Notes under the pieces: model-generated
Told to the model about the DNA's origin: nothing
Database searches by the model: none
What the model saw: only the letters and a program-made list of their open reading frames with translations
Assembly (NCBI GenBank): GCA_022703375.1
Contig: JAKLDS010000013.1
Location: forward strand, 1-49,747
From: Deltaproteobacteria bacterium
GTDB taxonomy: Bacteria > Desulfobacterota > Syntrophia > Syntrophales > Smithellaceae
Direction of reading: 5' to 3'
Length of the DNA stretch: 49,747 nt
Part shown: positions 24,805 to 33,026 of the stretch, in pieces
How positions within the stretch are numbered: position 1 is the stretch's first letter
How the letters are laid out: each line of letters starts with the position of its first letter
Position numbers and translations under genes: made by a program

Positions 24805-25335
24805 CTACAATAATTTTTTCAACTCATCAAAATAGACTTCGTAAGTTCTCCGGTCAAAAAGTATATGGCGTATAAGGTGAATGCCCGTGTTGGTTCTGGC
24901 AAAATCAATACAGGTTTTAAGCGCAATATGAGCGGCTTTATCTTTGGGATAGCCGTAAACTCCGGTGCTTATAGCCGGAAAAGAAATACTTTGCAAATGA
25001 TTTTGTAAGGCTAATTTTAAACTGTTGTGATAGGCGTTCTGCAGAAGTTCTGCCTCACCGTTTTTTCCGTCACGATAAACAGGCCCTACTGTATGAATAA
25101 CATATCCGGCCCGGAGCATTCCCCCTGTTGTGATTACCGCCTGACCTGTCGGGCAGCCGCCGATTTTACGGCATTGATCCATTATGGCGGGTCCGCCCGC
25201 ACTATGGATGGCGCCGTCAACTCCCGCTCCCCCTGCCAGATGTTCGTTGGCGGCATTGACTATGACAGCGGTGTCTTCCAGCGTTATATCGCCGCAATCC
25301 AGCATTATCAGAGTTTCATTAATTTTTACTTCCAT
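24805..25335 (-). CDS. Macrodomain protein (ADP-ribose / O-acetyl-ADP-ribose hydrolase-like)
   Basis: 176-residue stand-alone macrodomain. It shows the ADP-ribose-binding signature 'GDITLEDTAVIVNAANEHLAGGAGVDGAIHSAGGPA' in pieces: the Asp of GDIT, the catalytic-type Asn pair of NAAN, and the glycine-rich loop GGAGVDGAI. The distal loop 'AISTGVYGYPKDKAA' follows at about 122-136. Length and motif order match MacroD/YmdB-type hydrolases, which remove ADP-ribose from proteins or deacetylate O-acetyl-ADP-ribose. It is upstream of a hybrid kinase on the same strand; no ADP-ribosyltransferase or toxin partner was seen nearby. Confidence 0.92.
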   Translation of the reverse strand: MEVKINETLIMLDCGDITLEDTAVIVNAANEHLAGGAGVDGAIHSAGGPAIMDQCRKIGGCPTGQAVITTGGMLRAGYVIHTVGPVYRDGKNGEAELLQNAYHNSLKLALQNHLQSISFPAISTGVYGYPKDKAAHIALKTCIDFARTNTGIHLIRHILFDRRTYEVYFDELKKLL

Positions 25336-25653
25336 AAAATAAATCCGGCAAATTCACTTTATGTTTTGTAATTGTCCTGATGCCAAAAAAGCCGCTAATA
25401 ATATAGGAAATTATGTCGGCATTTGTCATTTTAATCTTTAGTGACAATGAAAATATTTCATGTCTTTTTTCAAATTACCAGTTATAAATTATTTTATGCA
25501 AATTCATGTTTCGCCATGCTGAGGATAAATTTATTTTATTATGCGCTGTAGCAAGGCAATTTCACTTGAAAATTAAATTGTTAAGTGATAGGAGTCGTTC
25601 GCGGAAATTAGCCGGGGAAAATATGTAATTTCAAAAAATAAACGGGATTGTCA
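25336..25653. other. Divergent intergenic region between macrodomain gene and pcm
   Basis: 318 bp, AT-rich, with no ORF that looks coding. It must hold promoters for both directions. A hairpin-like element at about 25443-25470 (GACA-TGAAA against TTTCA-TGTC with one bulged base, then six T) resembles a weak plus-strand terminator, although no plus-strand gene precedes it. A TTGAAA at 25566-25571 has no good -10 partner at 16-18 bp. I see nothing else I can assign. Confidence 0.3.
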
Positions 25654-26307
25654 ATGGATAGATATAAACGCCAAAAGGCGCGGATGGTGGAAACGCAGCT
25701 GGCGGCGCGGGGGATTAAAGATCCTCGCGTGCTTAAGGCAATGACGACAGTGCCGCGTCATCTTTTTGTTGATGAAGGTCTGATTGATCAAGCCTATAAC
25801 GACAATCCTCTGCCGATAGGCGAGCATCAGACTATTTCACAACCTTATATTGTGGCATTGATGACACAGGCGCTGGAGCTTAAAGGCCGGGAACGGATTC
25901 TGGAAATAGGGACAGGCTCCGGTTACCAGGCGGCAATTTTAGCAGGACTGGTTGACCGTGTTTTCTCAGTGGAGCGCATAGCGTCGCTGGCCACACGAGC
26001 GCGGAAGATTCTGGATCAGCTCAATTGTTATAATGTGGCAATCAGGGTAGGCGACGGTTCTTTCGGCTGGAAAGAAGAAGCTCCTTTTGATGGTATAGTT
26101 ACGACAGCGGCGGCGCCCGCTATTCCGCAGTATCTGCTTGAACAACTGGTTCCCGGTGGTAAATTAATCATTCCTGTCGGCGGCCGTGATATCCAGGATT
26201 TGATTAAGATTACTCGAAATTCTGCAGATATAAATGATATAAAAAAAGAAAGCCTGTGCGGTTGCCGTTTTGTCAGCCTGATTGGAAAGAGCGGATGGAG
26301 CGAATAA
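25654..26307 (+). CDS. pcm: Protein-L-isoaspartate O-methyltransferase
   Basis: 217-residue repair enzyme that uses SAM to methylate isoaspartyl residues formed in ageing proteins. Recognised by 'RVLKAMTTVPRHLFV', 'GEHQTISQPYIVALMTQAL' (the Thr/Ser-x-x-PY substrate motif of PCMT), SAM motif I 'ILEIGTGSGYQAAILA', and 'VTTAAAPAIPQYLLEQLVPGGKLIIPVG'. The frame allows TTG at 25648, but ATG at 25654 gives the usual N-terminus MDRYKRQKARMV. Its 3' end overlaps the following nlpD-like gene by 13 bases. The pcm-nlpD order is widespread in proteobacterial surE-pcm-nlpD-rpoS regions. Confidence 0.95.
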   Translation: MDRYKRQKARMVETQLAARGIKDPRVLKAMTTVPRHLFVDEGLIDQAYNDNPLPIGEHQTISQPYIVALMTQALELKGRERILEIGTGSGYQAAILAGLVDRVFSVERIASLATRARKILDQLNCYNVAIRVGDGSFGWKEEAPFDGIVTTAAAPAIPQYLLEQLVPGGKLIIPVGGRDIQDLIKITRNSADINDIKKESLCGCRFVSLIGKSGWSE

Positions 26308-27170
26308 AAAGAGTGGCGGTCTTCCGGGTCCGGGGAAAAAATGTTTTTCGCTTATTAATTATTTTCTTTGTTTTCGGTTATCTAATCGTCGCCTGCGGTC
26401 CGGAGCCGTATATCAAGAAAGAAAAACCGTCTTATCGGGGCGTTTATCATCTCGTAAAAAAGGGAGAAACTTTCTACAGCATCGCCAAAGCCTATAACAT
26501 AAACATGCAGGAGCTGGCGGAAATCAACAACATCATTAATCCTGATATTATCGAAGAAAATACGGTAATATTTATTCCGGAAGCCAATCAGGTGATAGAA
26601 GACGTCATGAAAGCCGCAGCAAAAGATGAAAGCGCTGCGGAAAAAGAAAAAATAGTCAGCGAAACGGACAAGTCTGCTACCGATAAAAAATCCGGGCGAC
26701 CACTAAAACAGGAAAAAGTAAAAGCGGAGAAAACAGTCAAATCAAAGGAAGAGACGGCCAGGCAATCATCTGAACGAAAAGAAATAATCCATTATGATAA
26801 AAAACGATTTATCTGGCCGGTGCGGGGCAGCGTAAAGACCCGTTTCGGCATTCAACCTAATAAAACTTATCACAACTGGATAAAAATTGTTTCCCGCAAA
26901 GGTGAGCCCGTTGAATCGGCTGCATCCGGCACCGTTATTTTTGCTTCGATTTTGAAAGACTTCGGTGAAACTGTCATCATTCGACATGAAAATAATTATG
27001 CCACTGTTTATACACATTTAAAGAAAATTAAAGTAAAAGTGGATCAGAATATTAAACGAGGCGAAACCATTGCCTTTGTTGGAGAGAAAGACGAAGCAGG
27101 TGACGCCTACATCAATTTTGAGGTGCGTCTGCGCGGTAAAGCCCGTAATCCCATTTTTTTTCTACCCTGA
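26295..27170 (+). CDS. nlpD: NlpD-like lipoprotein: LysM plus M23 peptidase (LytM) domain
   Basis: About 291 residues. A lipoprotein signal ends in the lipobox LIVAC (Cys at about 32). A LysM domain follows at about 50-95 ('YHLVKKGETFYSIAKAYNI', 'PDIIEENTVIFIPE'), then a Lys/Glu-rich linker (about 105-170). A LytM/M23 domain (about 175-290) reads 'FIWPVRGSVKTRFGIQPNKTYHNWIKI' in part, 'GTVIFASILKDFGETVIIRHENNYATVYTHL', and 'GEKDEAGDAYINFEVR'. The first zinc-ligand motif (H-x3-D) appears as HNWIK and the last H-x-H motif as NFEV, so the zinc ligands look lost. That fits NlpD-type activators of amidases rather than active endopeptidases. It is outer-membrane anchored and takes part in daughter-cell separation. 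ATG at 26295 lies inside pcm; the upstream frame start at 26256 is unlikely. Confidence 0.88.
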   Translation: MERIKRVAVFRVRGKNVFRLLIIFFVFGYLIVACGPEPYIKKEKPSYRGVYHLVKKGETFYSIAKAYNINMQELAEINNIINPDIIEENTVIFIPEANQVIEDVMKAAAKDESAAEKEKIVSETDKSATDKKSGRPLKQEKVKAEKTVKSKEETARQSSERKEIIHYDKKRFIWPVRGSVKTRFGIQPNKTYHNWIKIVSRKGEPVESAASGTVIFASILKDFGETVIIRHENNYATVYTHLKKIKVKVDQNIKRGETIAFVGEKDEAGDAYINFEVRLRGKARNPIFFLP

Positions 27171-27232
27171 CAGTATTGCCCCCGATAAATTAGTAACTAT
27201 ATTAATGCATAATATTTCCCTTAAAGGTGAAA

Positions 27233-28375
27233 ATGCAGAATAGTTTTGAACAAGGACCAATAAGGCCTCCCAGCGAGGCCAGCAGCCTCTTAATCCGTGT
27301 TACCCGTAACTGTCCCTGGAATAAGTGTGCGTTTTGCCATACCTACGGCGGCGAAAAATTCAGTTTGCGCAGCGTTGCTGAAGTTACGGCTGATATTCAA
27401 GCTATGAAGAATATAGCAGACAATCTTGTCGAAATTTCCCGGCAACAGGGGCAAGGCGGTATTGTTAACAGAATAGTACTGAAACATATGTTTGAAAAAG
27501 GCATGTTTAATGACGAATTTTATCAGTCCGTAGCATCCTGGCTTTACTTCGGCGGCGAAAATGTTTTTCTGCAGGATGCCGATTCCCTTATTCTTAAAAC
27601 GGAAAATATGCTGGAAATACTGGAATATTTGTTGAGAGTATTTCCCGGCATCAAACGCATCACAACTTATTGCCGTTCCCATACAGCAGCCAGGAAGAGC
27701 AGTAGGGAATTTCAACAACTGCGCGAGGCCGGACTGACACGCATTCATATCGGCATGGAAAGTGGTTGTGACGAAGTTCTTCAATTAATTCGTAAAGGCG
27801 TTACCGCTCAGGAACATATTAAAGCCGGGCTCAATATCAGGCAGGCGGGCATGGAACTCAGCGAATACGTCATACCCGGTTTGGGAGGAGTGGAATGGTC
27901 GGATAAGCACGCCTCAGAAACGGCTCTGGTTCTTAATGAGATTAATCCTGATTTTATTCGTTTGCGGACACTGCATGTTGTTCCGGGAACCAATTTAGCC
28001 GCAATAAGGGCGGCAGGCAATTTTCGGGAACAGTCTGATGAGGCGATTCTCCGGGAAATAAAATTATTTATTGAAAAACTCGATTTGCAGAAAACGAGAT
28101 TAGTCAGTGACCACATTTTAAACTTACTGGAAGAAATTGAAGGCCAATTTCCTGAGGAAAAAGAAAAAATGTTATCGGTGATTGATAAATATTTTGCCAT
28201 GTCCGCCCCAGAAAGGCTGATTTACCGTCTGGGGAGGCGCAGCGGTATATTGAGGAAAATGGCTGATCTGGATGATAGAGGAATTTATGCGCGTCTGAAG
28301 ACGGTCGCCGATGAATATCGTTCAACTGAGGAAATGGAAAGAAATATAGCGGAAATAATGAATAACTACATATAA
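27233..28375 (+). CDS. Radical SAM protein with CX4CX2C cluster motif
   Basis: About 380 residues. The iron-sulphur cluster motif is C-P-W-N-K-C-A-F-C (about residues 26-34), giving four residues between the first two cysteines in place of the usual three. The rest fits a radical SAM TIM barrel: 'NVFLQDADSLIL', 'RITTYCRSHTAARKS', 'LTRIHIGMESGCDEVLQLIRKGVTAQEHIKAG' in part, and 'MELSEYVIPGLGG', similar to Elp3/COG1032-type oxidoreductases. A C-terminal all-helical part (about 270-380) is of unknown role. The SD sequence AAAGG (27223-27227) supports ATG at 27233. No substrate can be named. It stands between nlpD and carD, and its reading frame ends 168 bp before carD. Confidence 0.82.
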   Translation: MQNSFEQGPIRPPSEASSLLIRVTRNCPWNKCAFCHTYGGEKFSLRSVAEVTADIQAMKNIADNLVEISRQQGQGGIVNRIVLKHMFEKGMFNDEFYQSVASWLYFGGENVFLQDADSLILKTENMLEILEYLLRVFPGIKRITTYCRSHTAARKSSREFQQLREAGLTRIHIGMESGCDEVLQLIRKGVTAQEHIKAGLNIRQAGMELSEYVIPGLGGVEWSDKHASETALVLNEINPDFIRLRTLHVVPGTNLAAIRAAGNFREQSDEAILREIKLFIEKLDLQKTRLVSDHILNLLEEIEGQFPEEKEKMLSVIDKYFAMSAPERLIYRLGRRSGILRKMADLDDRGIYARLKTVADEYRSTEEMERNIAEIMNNYI

Positions 28376-28381
28376 TATCAA

Positions 28382-28450
28382 GGACATATCACATTCGGTA
28401 ATCCGACAAGAAGAAAGTCCCTTTTTGGGGCAACCACCAGGTAAATCCCC
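28382..28450 (+). ncRNA. Candidate structured RNA leader upstream of carD (unassigned)
   Basis: A GC-rich island in an AT-rich gap can fold into two similar nested stem-loops. In the first, GGAC (28382-28385) pairs with GTCC (28417-28420) and encloses TCGG-TAAT-CCGA (28395-28406). In the second, GGGG (28427-28430) pairs with CCCC (28447-28450) and encloses ACC-ACCA-GGT (28433-28442). The stems are short and could occur by chance. No known riboswitch consensus was matched. It ends about 94 nt before the carD start. Confidence 0.2.
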
Positions 28451-28543
28451 GGCTGAACAGATTGTTTAAATGATTATGTTATTGACTAAAAAAGTAAAAA
28501 ATGCTAATGAATAACGTTCGTAAGAAAGGCAGGTAAATAGGAA

Positions 28544-29029
28544 ATGTTTAAAATTGGAGATTTGGCTGTATATCCCGCACAAGGCGTGGGAATTATTGAA
28601 GCCATTGAAAATAGGGAAGTAATGGGTAAAAAACAGCCCTTCTATATAATGAAAATCATGGGTAACGGCATGAAAATAATGATTCCGACGACCAGCGCGA
28701 AGGCAGTAGGTCTGCGCGAGGTTATAATGGAGAAAGAAATACCCAAAGTTTATGATATTTTGCGTAATCGTGATGTAACTATTGATAAGCAAACATGGAA
28801 TAAGCGCTACAGGGAGTATCTGGAAAAAATCAAAACAGGTTCAGTGTTTGAAATCGCCAGTGTATTGCGCGATTTATTTATTCTCAAAAGCGACAAGAAT
28901 CTGTCATTCGGGGAAAGAAAAATGATGGATACGGCTAAGAATTTGCTGGTGAAAGAAATTTCGGTAGCCACTAATTCCCAGGAAGACAAGATTGAGCAGG
29001 ATTTACAAACTATCTTCAGCATGCAATAA
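28544..29029 (+). CDS. CarD/CdnL family RNA polymerase-binding transcription factor
   Basis: 161 residues. The N-terminal RNA-polymerase-interaction domain has the family signature FKIGDLAVYPAQGVGIIEAI and 'MKIMIPTTSAKAVGLREVI' (about 1-65). A helical C-terminal domain (about 75-160) contains 'RDVTIDKQTWNKRYREYLEKI' in part and 'SFGERKMMDTAKNLLVKEIS'. CarD/CdnL stabilises open complexes at sigma-70-type promoters, especially rRNA promoters, by contacting the polymerase beta subunit and upstream DNA. Length matches the single-domain form. It is upstream of a PIN-TRAM gene and the ispDF-gltX pair, an order also common in Firmicutes. The SD sequence (AGG-rich, 28530-28541) is close to the ATG. 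Confidence 0.93.
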   Translation: MFKIGDLAVYPAQGVGIIEAIENREVMGKKQPFYIMKIMGNGMKIMIPTTSAKAVGLREVIMEKEIPKVYDILRNRDVTIDKQTWNKRYREYLEKIKTGSVFEIASVLRDLFILKSDKNLSFGERKMMDTAKNLLVKEISVATNSQEDKIEQDLQTIFSMQ

Positions 29030-29180
29030 TTGTTGATCCTGTTTTGATAATGTTCTTTGACAATTGAAAAATGCGGGAAGTGTCTTTTCTATCAAGGAAA
29101 CCGCTAATATTTCCTCCATTTTTAATATTTATTTATATTTCAAAAAAATTAATTATCTCGGCTGAAAGGAGGTGAAACGG

Positions 29181-30221
29181 TTGATTATGCGTATATTGTT
29201 AATATTAGGATGTTCCATAAGTGGCTACGCCATAGCATATTATTCTTCTTATTCGGCAACTGCAAATTCATATTTGATTAATTTTGAATCAATTGGTGGC
29301 TTAATTTTAGGATTGTTAGTTGCCTTACTTGTAATAAGACTCGAAAAAAACATCAGAAAACTATCCCTGAGGATTATCATTGGCGGCGTAGTCGGTATGA
29401 TAATCGGTCTATTGATTGCTTTCATTTTGGGTTTTGGGCTGAATCTGGTCAGTAAAATCAGTGAAAATCAGCAAATTGTACCCTGGCTTTATTTATTACT
29501 GACAGTCATTCTTGGATACTTCGGCCTTGTTCTCGGTTCAAAAAAAGTGGAAGAATTGAATTTGGCAGGCATTGGTTCGGCCAAATCAATTATTGACAAT
29601 CGAATTCTGGATACCAGTGTTATCATTGACGGTAGAATTGCCGATATTTGTGACAGCGGTTTTATGGAAGGTGAATTAATAGTTCCCCGTTTTGTTCTCA
29701 ACGAATTACAGCTCGTTGCCGATTCTTCCGATTCCATGAAACGTTCCCGTGGCAGACGAGGTCTGGATATTTTAAACCGCATGCAAAAGAGCTCGGCAAT
29801 TAATATCGAGATATCCGATCAGGATTTTCCTAAAATTAAAGGCGTTGATTCCAAGCTAGTGGCTCTTGCCAAAAAGATTAACGCGAAACTTTTGACCAAT
29901 GATTATAATCTGAACAAAGTGGCCGAACTGCAAGGTGTCAGGGTGTTGAATATTAATGAGTTGGCCAATGCAATGAAACCGGTTGTTCTACCGGGAGAAC
30001 AGATGATGGTTAAAATCATCCGTGAAGGAAAGGAACAGGGGCAGGGCGTCGGTTATCTGGATGACGGGACAATGATTATCGTGGACAGCGCGCAGAAAAT
30101 GATCAATATGAATGTGGAAGTAGTAGTTACCAGTGTGCTGCAAACGACAGCCGGCAGAATGATTTTTTCCGAATTAAAAGAAGCAGCGGAAAAGCAAAAA
30201 ATGTTGAACTCGAAAACATGA
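29181..30221 (+). CDS. PIN/TRAM-domain membrane protein, YacL-like
   Basis: About 346 residues. Four N-terminal transmembrane helices (about 5-22, 35-57, 67-95, 100-122) precede a cytoplasmic PIN domain (about 140-260). Acidic active-site-type residues are visible in '[16 protein letters not shown]', '[15 protein letters not shown]' and '[14 protein letters not shown]'. A C-terminal TRAM domain (about 280-335) reads '[20 protein letters not shown]', then '[12 protein letters not shown]'. This is the YacL architecture: a membrane-tethered putative RNase or RNA-binding protein. TTG at 29181 is preferred because AAAGGAGG (29165-29172) lies 8 nt upstream; GTG at 29172 falls inside that site. Function is unproven in most species. 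Confidence 0.9.
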   Translation: MIMRILLILGCSISGYAIAYYSSYSATANSYLINFESIGGLILGLLVALLVIRLEKNIRKLSLRIIIGGVVGMIIGLLIAFILGFGLNLVSKISENQQIVPWLYLLLTVILGYFGLVLGSKKVEELNLAGIGSAKSIIDNRILDTSVIIDGRIADICDSGFMEGELIVPRFVLNELQLVADSSDSMKRSRGRRGLDILNRMQKSSAINIEISDQDFPKIKGVDSKLVALAKKINAKLLTNDYNLNKVAELQGVRVLNINELANAMKPVVLPGEQMMVKIIREGKEQGQGVGYLDDGTMIIVDSAQKMINMNVEVVVTSVLQTTAGRMIFSELKEAAEKQKMLNSKT

Positions 30222-30297
30222 TAATTTTTACGGATAATAAAAGCGATCATTGATTTTATTTTAATCAGAACGAAGCCGGAAAGATTGCCTCTGGCTG

Positions 30298-30335
30298 ATA
30301 AGCCCGGGAAAATAATTTTCCGGGCTTATTTTTTA
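30298..30335 (+). terminator. Intrinsic-terminator-like hairpin directly before ispDF
   Basis: ATAAGCCCGG (30298-30307) pairs perfectly with CCGGGCTTAT (30320-30329), extended by GAAAA/TTTT after a bulge, and is followed by six T (30329-30334). It ends the carD/PIN-TRAM transcript, yet lies only about 12 nt before the ispDF ATG. A promoter for ispDF between hairpin and gene is therefore impossible, so it could act as an attenuator or allow partial read-through. Confidence 0.85.
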
Positions 30336-30345
30336 TGAGAAAAAT

Positions 30346-31542
30346 ATGATGAAAACCATAGCGGTAATACCGGCCGGCGGCTCCGGAAAGCGTCTGCAAT
30401 CAGACAGGGCCAAGCAGTATCTGGAACTCGCCGGGATGCCTGTTTTGCTGCATGCACTGCGGGTATTTCAGCAGGCCGAGGCCGTTGATGAGATTGTGCT
30501 GGTTGTTCCGGAAAAGGATACTGCCTTTGTCCGTAATGAATTTATCCGTAAATATCAATTAACAAAAGTCTCCCGGATTACACCAGGCGGCAGCGAACGG
30601 CAGGATTCAGTCCGCAACGGCCTCAACGCTATTGGCGGTGACTGCGATATTGTAATAATCCATGATGGTGTCCGCCCGTTCGTTACTGAGAAAATGATTG
30701 ACGATGTGATTGCGGCAGCCCGCCGCGAGCAGGCGGCAGCCCTCGGAGTAATGGCTAAGGATACTGTAAAAGAAGCCGGGGATGATGATTTTGTAATACG
30801 AACAAAGCCGCGGCACAATATCTGGCAGGCGCAGACTCCCCAGGCCTTTGCCTTCGCGATTTTAAAAAAAGCTTATGATGTTGCCCTGCATGATAAATAT
30901 CTGGGCACCGACGATGCCGCTCTCGTCGAGCGTCTCGGCATTAAAGTAAAAATGGTAGCAGGCTCGTATAGTAATATTAAAATTACAACTCCGGAAGACT
31001 TGATAATGGCGGAAGCTTTGCTGAAAAATAAATCGGTTGATGACGTTTATCTGAAAAGCGGTCTGGGCTATGACAGTCATCGCTTTGCCGAAGACCGGAA
31101 ACTTATCCTGGGCGGGATGGAAATCCCTTTTGCCAGGGGATTGCTGGGGCATTCCGATGCGGACGCTCTTATTCATTCTGTCTGCGATGCTCTGCTGGGA
31201 GCTGCTGCTGCGGGTGATATCGGTCGGCACTTTCCGGACAGCGATCCTGCTTACAAGGACATGTCCAGTATGATTATCCTGGCCCGGGTTGCCGCAATAA
31301 TCGCAGCGAAAGGCTTTTCCATTAACAACATTGATGTTACTGTCATTATGGAAGAGCCGAAACTGGCGCCTTATGCCGGACAAATTATTTCCAATCTGGC
31401 CGGCGTTTTAAATATTCCGGCCGGGCGCATCAATATCAAAGCTAAAACCAACGAAGGTATGGGCTTTACGGGTCGTGGTGAAGGCGTAGCGGCATTTGCC
31501 ATTGCAACAATAACAAAGAGAGGGATTGGCAATGACGGATAA
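30346..31542 (+). CDS. ispDF: Bifunctional MEP-pathway enzyme IspD-IspF
   Basis: 398 residues fusing two steps of isoprenoid synthesis. The N-terminal half (about 1-225) is IspD, MEP cytidylyltransferase: 'TIAVIPAGGSGKRLQSDRAKQY', 'GGSERQDSVRNGL', 'VIIHDGVRPFV', 'KDTVKEAG' and 'QTPQAF' are all in place. The C-terminal half (about 238-395) is IspF, MECDP synthase: 'SGLGYDSHRFAEDR' (Asp and His zinc ligands), 'GLLGHSDADALIHSVCDALLGA' in part, 'GDIGRHFPDSD', and 'AKTNEGMGFTGRGEGVA'. IspE, the step between, is not encoded here. The fused form is known from several proteobacterial lineages. Its end overlaps gltX by 11 bases, so they are translationally coupled. The weak RBS and the hairpin 12 nt upstream are unusual. 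Confidence 0.96.
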   Translation: MMKTIAVIPAGGSGKRLQSDRAKQYLELAGMPVLLHALRVFQQAEAVDEIVLVVPEKDTAFVRNEFIRKYQLTKVSRITPGGSERQDSVRNGLNAIGGDCDIVIIHDGVRPFVTEKMIDDVIAAARREQAAALGVMAKDTVKEAGDDDFVIRTKPRHNIWQAQTPQAFAFAILKKAYDVALHDKYLGTDDAALVERLGIKVKMVAGSYSNIKITTPEDLIMAEALLKNKSVDDVYLKSGLGYDSHRFAEDRKLILGGMEIPFARGLLGHSDADALIHSVCDALLGAAAAGDIGRHFPDSDPAYKDMSSMIILARVAAIIAAKGFSINNIDVTVIMEEPKLAPYAGQIISNLAGVLNIPAGRINIKAKTNEGMGFTGRGEGVAAFAIATITKRGIGNDG

Positions 31543-32968
31543 GTTTCGGGTAAGGTTTGCTCCTTCTCCCACGGGTGAACTGCATGTGGGTAATGCTCGC
31601 ACGGCGTTGTTCAACTGGATGTTTGCCCGTCATCATAAGGGCACTTTTATTTTACGGATTGAAGATACCGATGAAACCCGCAGCGCTCTTGCCTATCAGG
31701 TAAACCTGCTCTCTGATTTGCAATGGCTGGGACTGGACTGGGACGAGGGTCCGCATAAGGGCGGAGCTTACGGTCCTTACAAGCAGAGTGAGAGGCTGGC
31801 AATATATGCCGAACATTTGAAAAAGCTGGAGAAGGCGAATCTTGTCTATCCCTGTTATTGCACGGAGGAAGAGCTGGAAGAGGAACGGCAGGCGCTGATT
31901 TTGAGCAAGCGAATGCCACGCTACCTGGGAAAATGCCGTGATTTGACCGCGAAACAGAGAAGAGAAAAAGAGGCGGCGGGAAGAAAACCGTCTTTCCGTT
32001 TTAAAGTGCCGGAGCTGATAATTGAGTTTACGGATTTAATTCGTGGCACCATGAAATTTGACAGTGCGGCAATCGGTGATTTCATAATTGTCCGCTCCAA
32101 TGGCATGCCCGCTTACAATTTCGCCGTAGTTATTGACGATTTTCTCATGGATATTACTCACGTCATCCGCGGCGAAGATCATTTATCAAACACCGCCTTA
32201 CAAATAATGCTGTATCAGGCTTTCGGCTTTATGCCGCCGGTATTCGCGCATCATTCACTGATTCTCGGCCGGGATCGGGCAAAACTCAGCAAGCGCCATG
32301 GTTCAGTCTCCGTCGGTGAATTCCGCAGTCAGGGGATTCTGCCGGCTGCTTTGATGAATTATCTGGGGCTGCTGGGCAGTTCTTTCACCGAGGCGCGTGA
32401 AATATTAAACCGTGAAGAAATGATTGCGGATTTTTCTCTGGAGCGGGCGTCGAAAAGCGGTGCTGTATTCTCTGAAGAAAAATTGCGCTGGCTTAATGCC
32501 GTTTATATAAGACAGAGCAGTGCGGATGATTTGCTGGAAATGCTTCACCCGTTTTTAAAAGAAGCCGGCATTGATACTTCGCTTCTGAATGTTGATAAAC
32601 TTAATCCAATAATTGACCTGGTAAAAAATGACATAACAACACTTGCGGAAATTGGCAGTAACATCAATATTTTTTTCGACGAAAAGTATTCCATGAGTTC
32701 CGAAGCGAAACATGTTCTGGAAAAAGAAGGTGCCCTTAATGTTGTCAAGACATTTGCCGCTTATTTACAAGAAACCAATGCCGCTGATTCGGATCTGTAT
32801 CCGGCCGGAATTAAATATGTGAAAGAAAAAACAGGAGCCGGGGGCAGGGACTTATTCATGCCCATCCGCGCTGCTCTCACAGGCAAGGTACACGGTCCGG
32901 AATTAGATAAAATATTTGCTTTGATAGGGAAAGACGCCACATTAAAAAGAATTAAAGCCATTCTTTAG
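31532..32968 (+). CDS. gltX: Glutamyl-tRNA synthetase
   Basis: 478 residues, class I aminoacyl-tRNA synthetase charging tRNA-Glu. The HIGH-type motif appears as PSPTGELHVGNARTALFN (about 10-27). The KMSKS-type motif is DRAKLSKRHGSVSV (about 246-259). Between them are the connective segments 'RIEDTDETRS' and 'VIRGEDHLSNTALQI'. The C-terminal anticodon-binding helical domain is complete. ATG at 31532 is preferred over TTG at 31526 because AGAGAGGG (31517-31524) lies about 7 nt before it. Only one gltX copy is in the window; whether it is discriminating or also charges tRNA-Gln depends on gatCAB, which is not seen here. Confidence 0.96.
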   Translation: MTDKFRVRFAPSPTGELHVGNARTALFNWMFARHHKGTFILRIEDTDETRSALAYQVNLLSDLQWLGLDWDEGPHKGGAYGPYKQSERLAIYAEHLKKLEKANLVYPCYCTEEELEEERQALILSKRMPRYLGKCRDLTAKQRREKEAAGRKPSFRFKVPELIIEFTDLIRGTMKFDSAAIGDFIIVRSNGMPAYNFAVVIDDFLMDITHVIRGEDHLSNTALQIMLYQAFGFMPPVFAHHSLILGRDRAKLSKRHGSVSVGEFRSQGILPAALMNYLGLLGSSFTEAREILNREEMIADFSLERASKSGAVFSEEKLRWLNAVYIRQSSADDLLEMLHPFLKEAGIDTSLLNVDKLNPIIDLVKNDITTLAEIGSNINIFFDEKYSMSSEAKHVLEKEGALNVVKTFAAYLQETNAADSDLYPAGIKYVKEKTGAGGRDLFMPIRAALTGKVHGPELDKIFALIGKDATLKRIKAIL

Positions 32969-33026
32969 AAATATTCCATAACAAATTGTTAATAAAGATT
33001 AAATAATAAATGTACCAAAGGTTAAT

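Noticed and set aside
24805-25335. Macrodomain as antitoxin of a DarT-type toxin-antitoxin pair
   Set aside because: No ADP-ribosyltransferase frame is adjacent; neighbours are a histidine kinase and pcm.
25443-25470. Hairpin with T-run in the macrodomain-pcm gap as a terminator
   Set aside because: The stem is AT-rich with a bulge and no plus-strand gene precedes it; noted only in the gap entry.
28382-28450. Known riboswitch (glycine, c-di-GMP or fluoride) upstream of carD
   Set aside because: The conserved sequence blocks of these classes, as I know them, are not present; only generic stems are seen.
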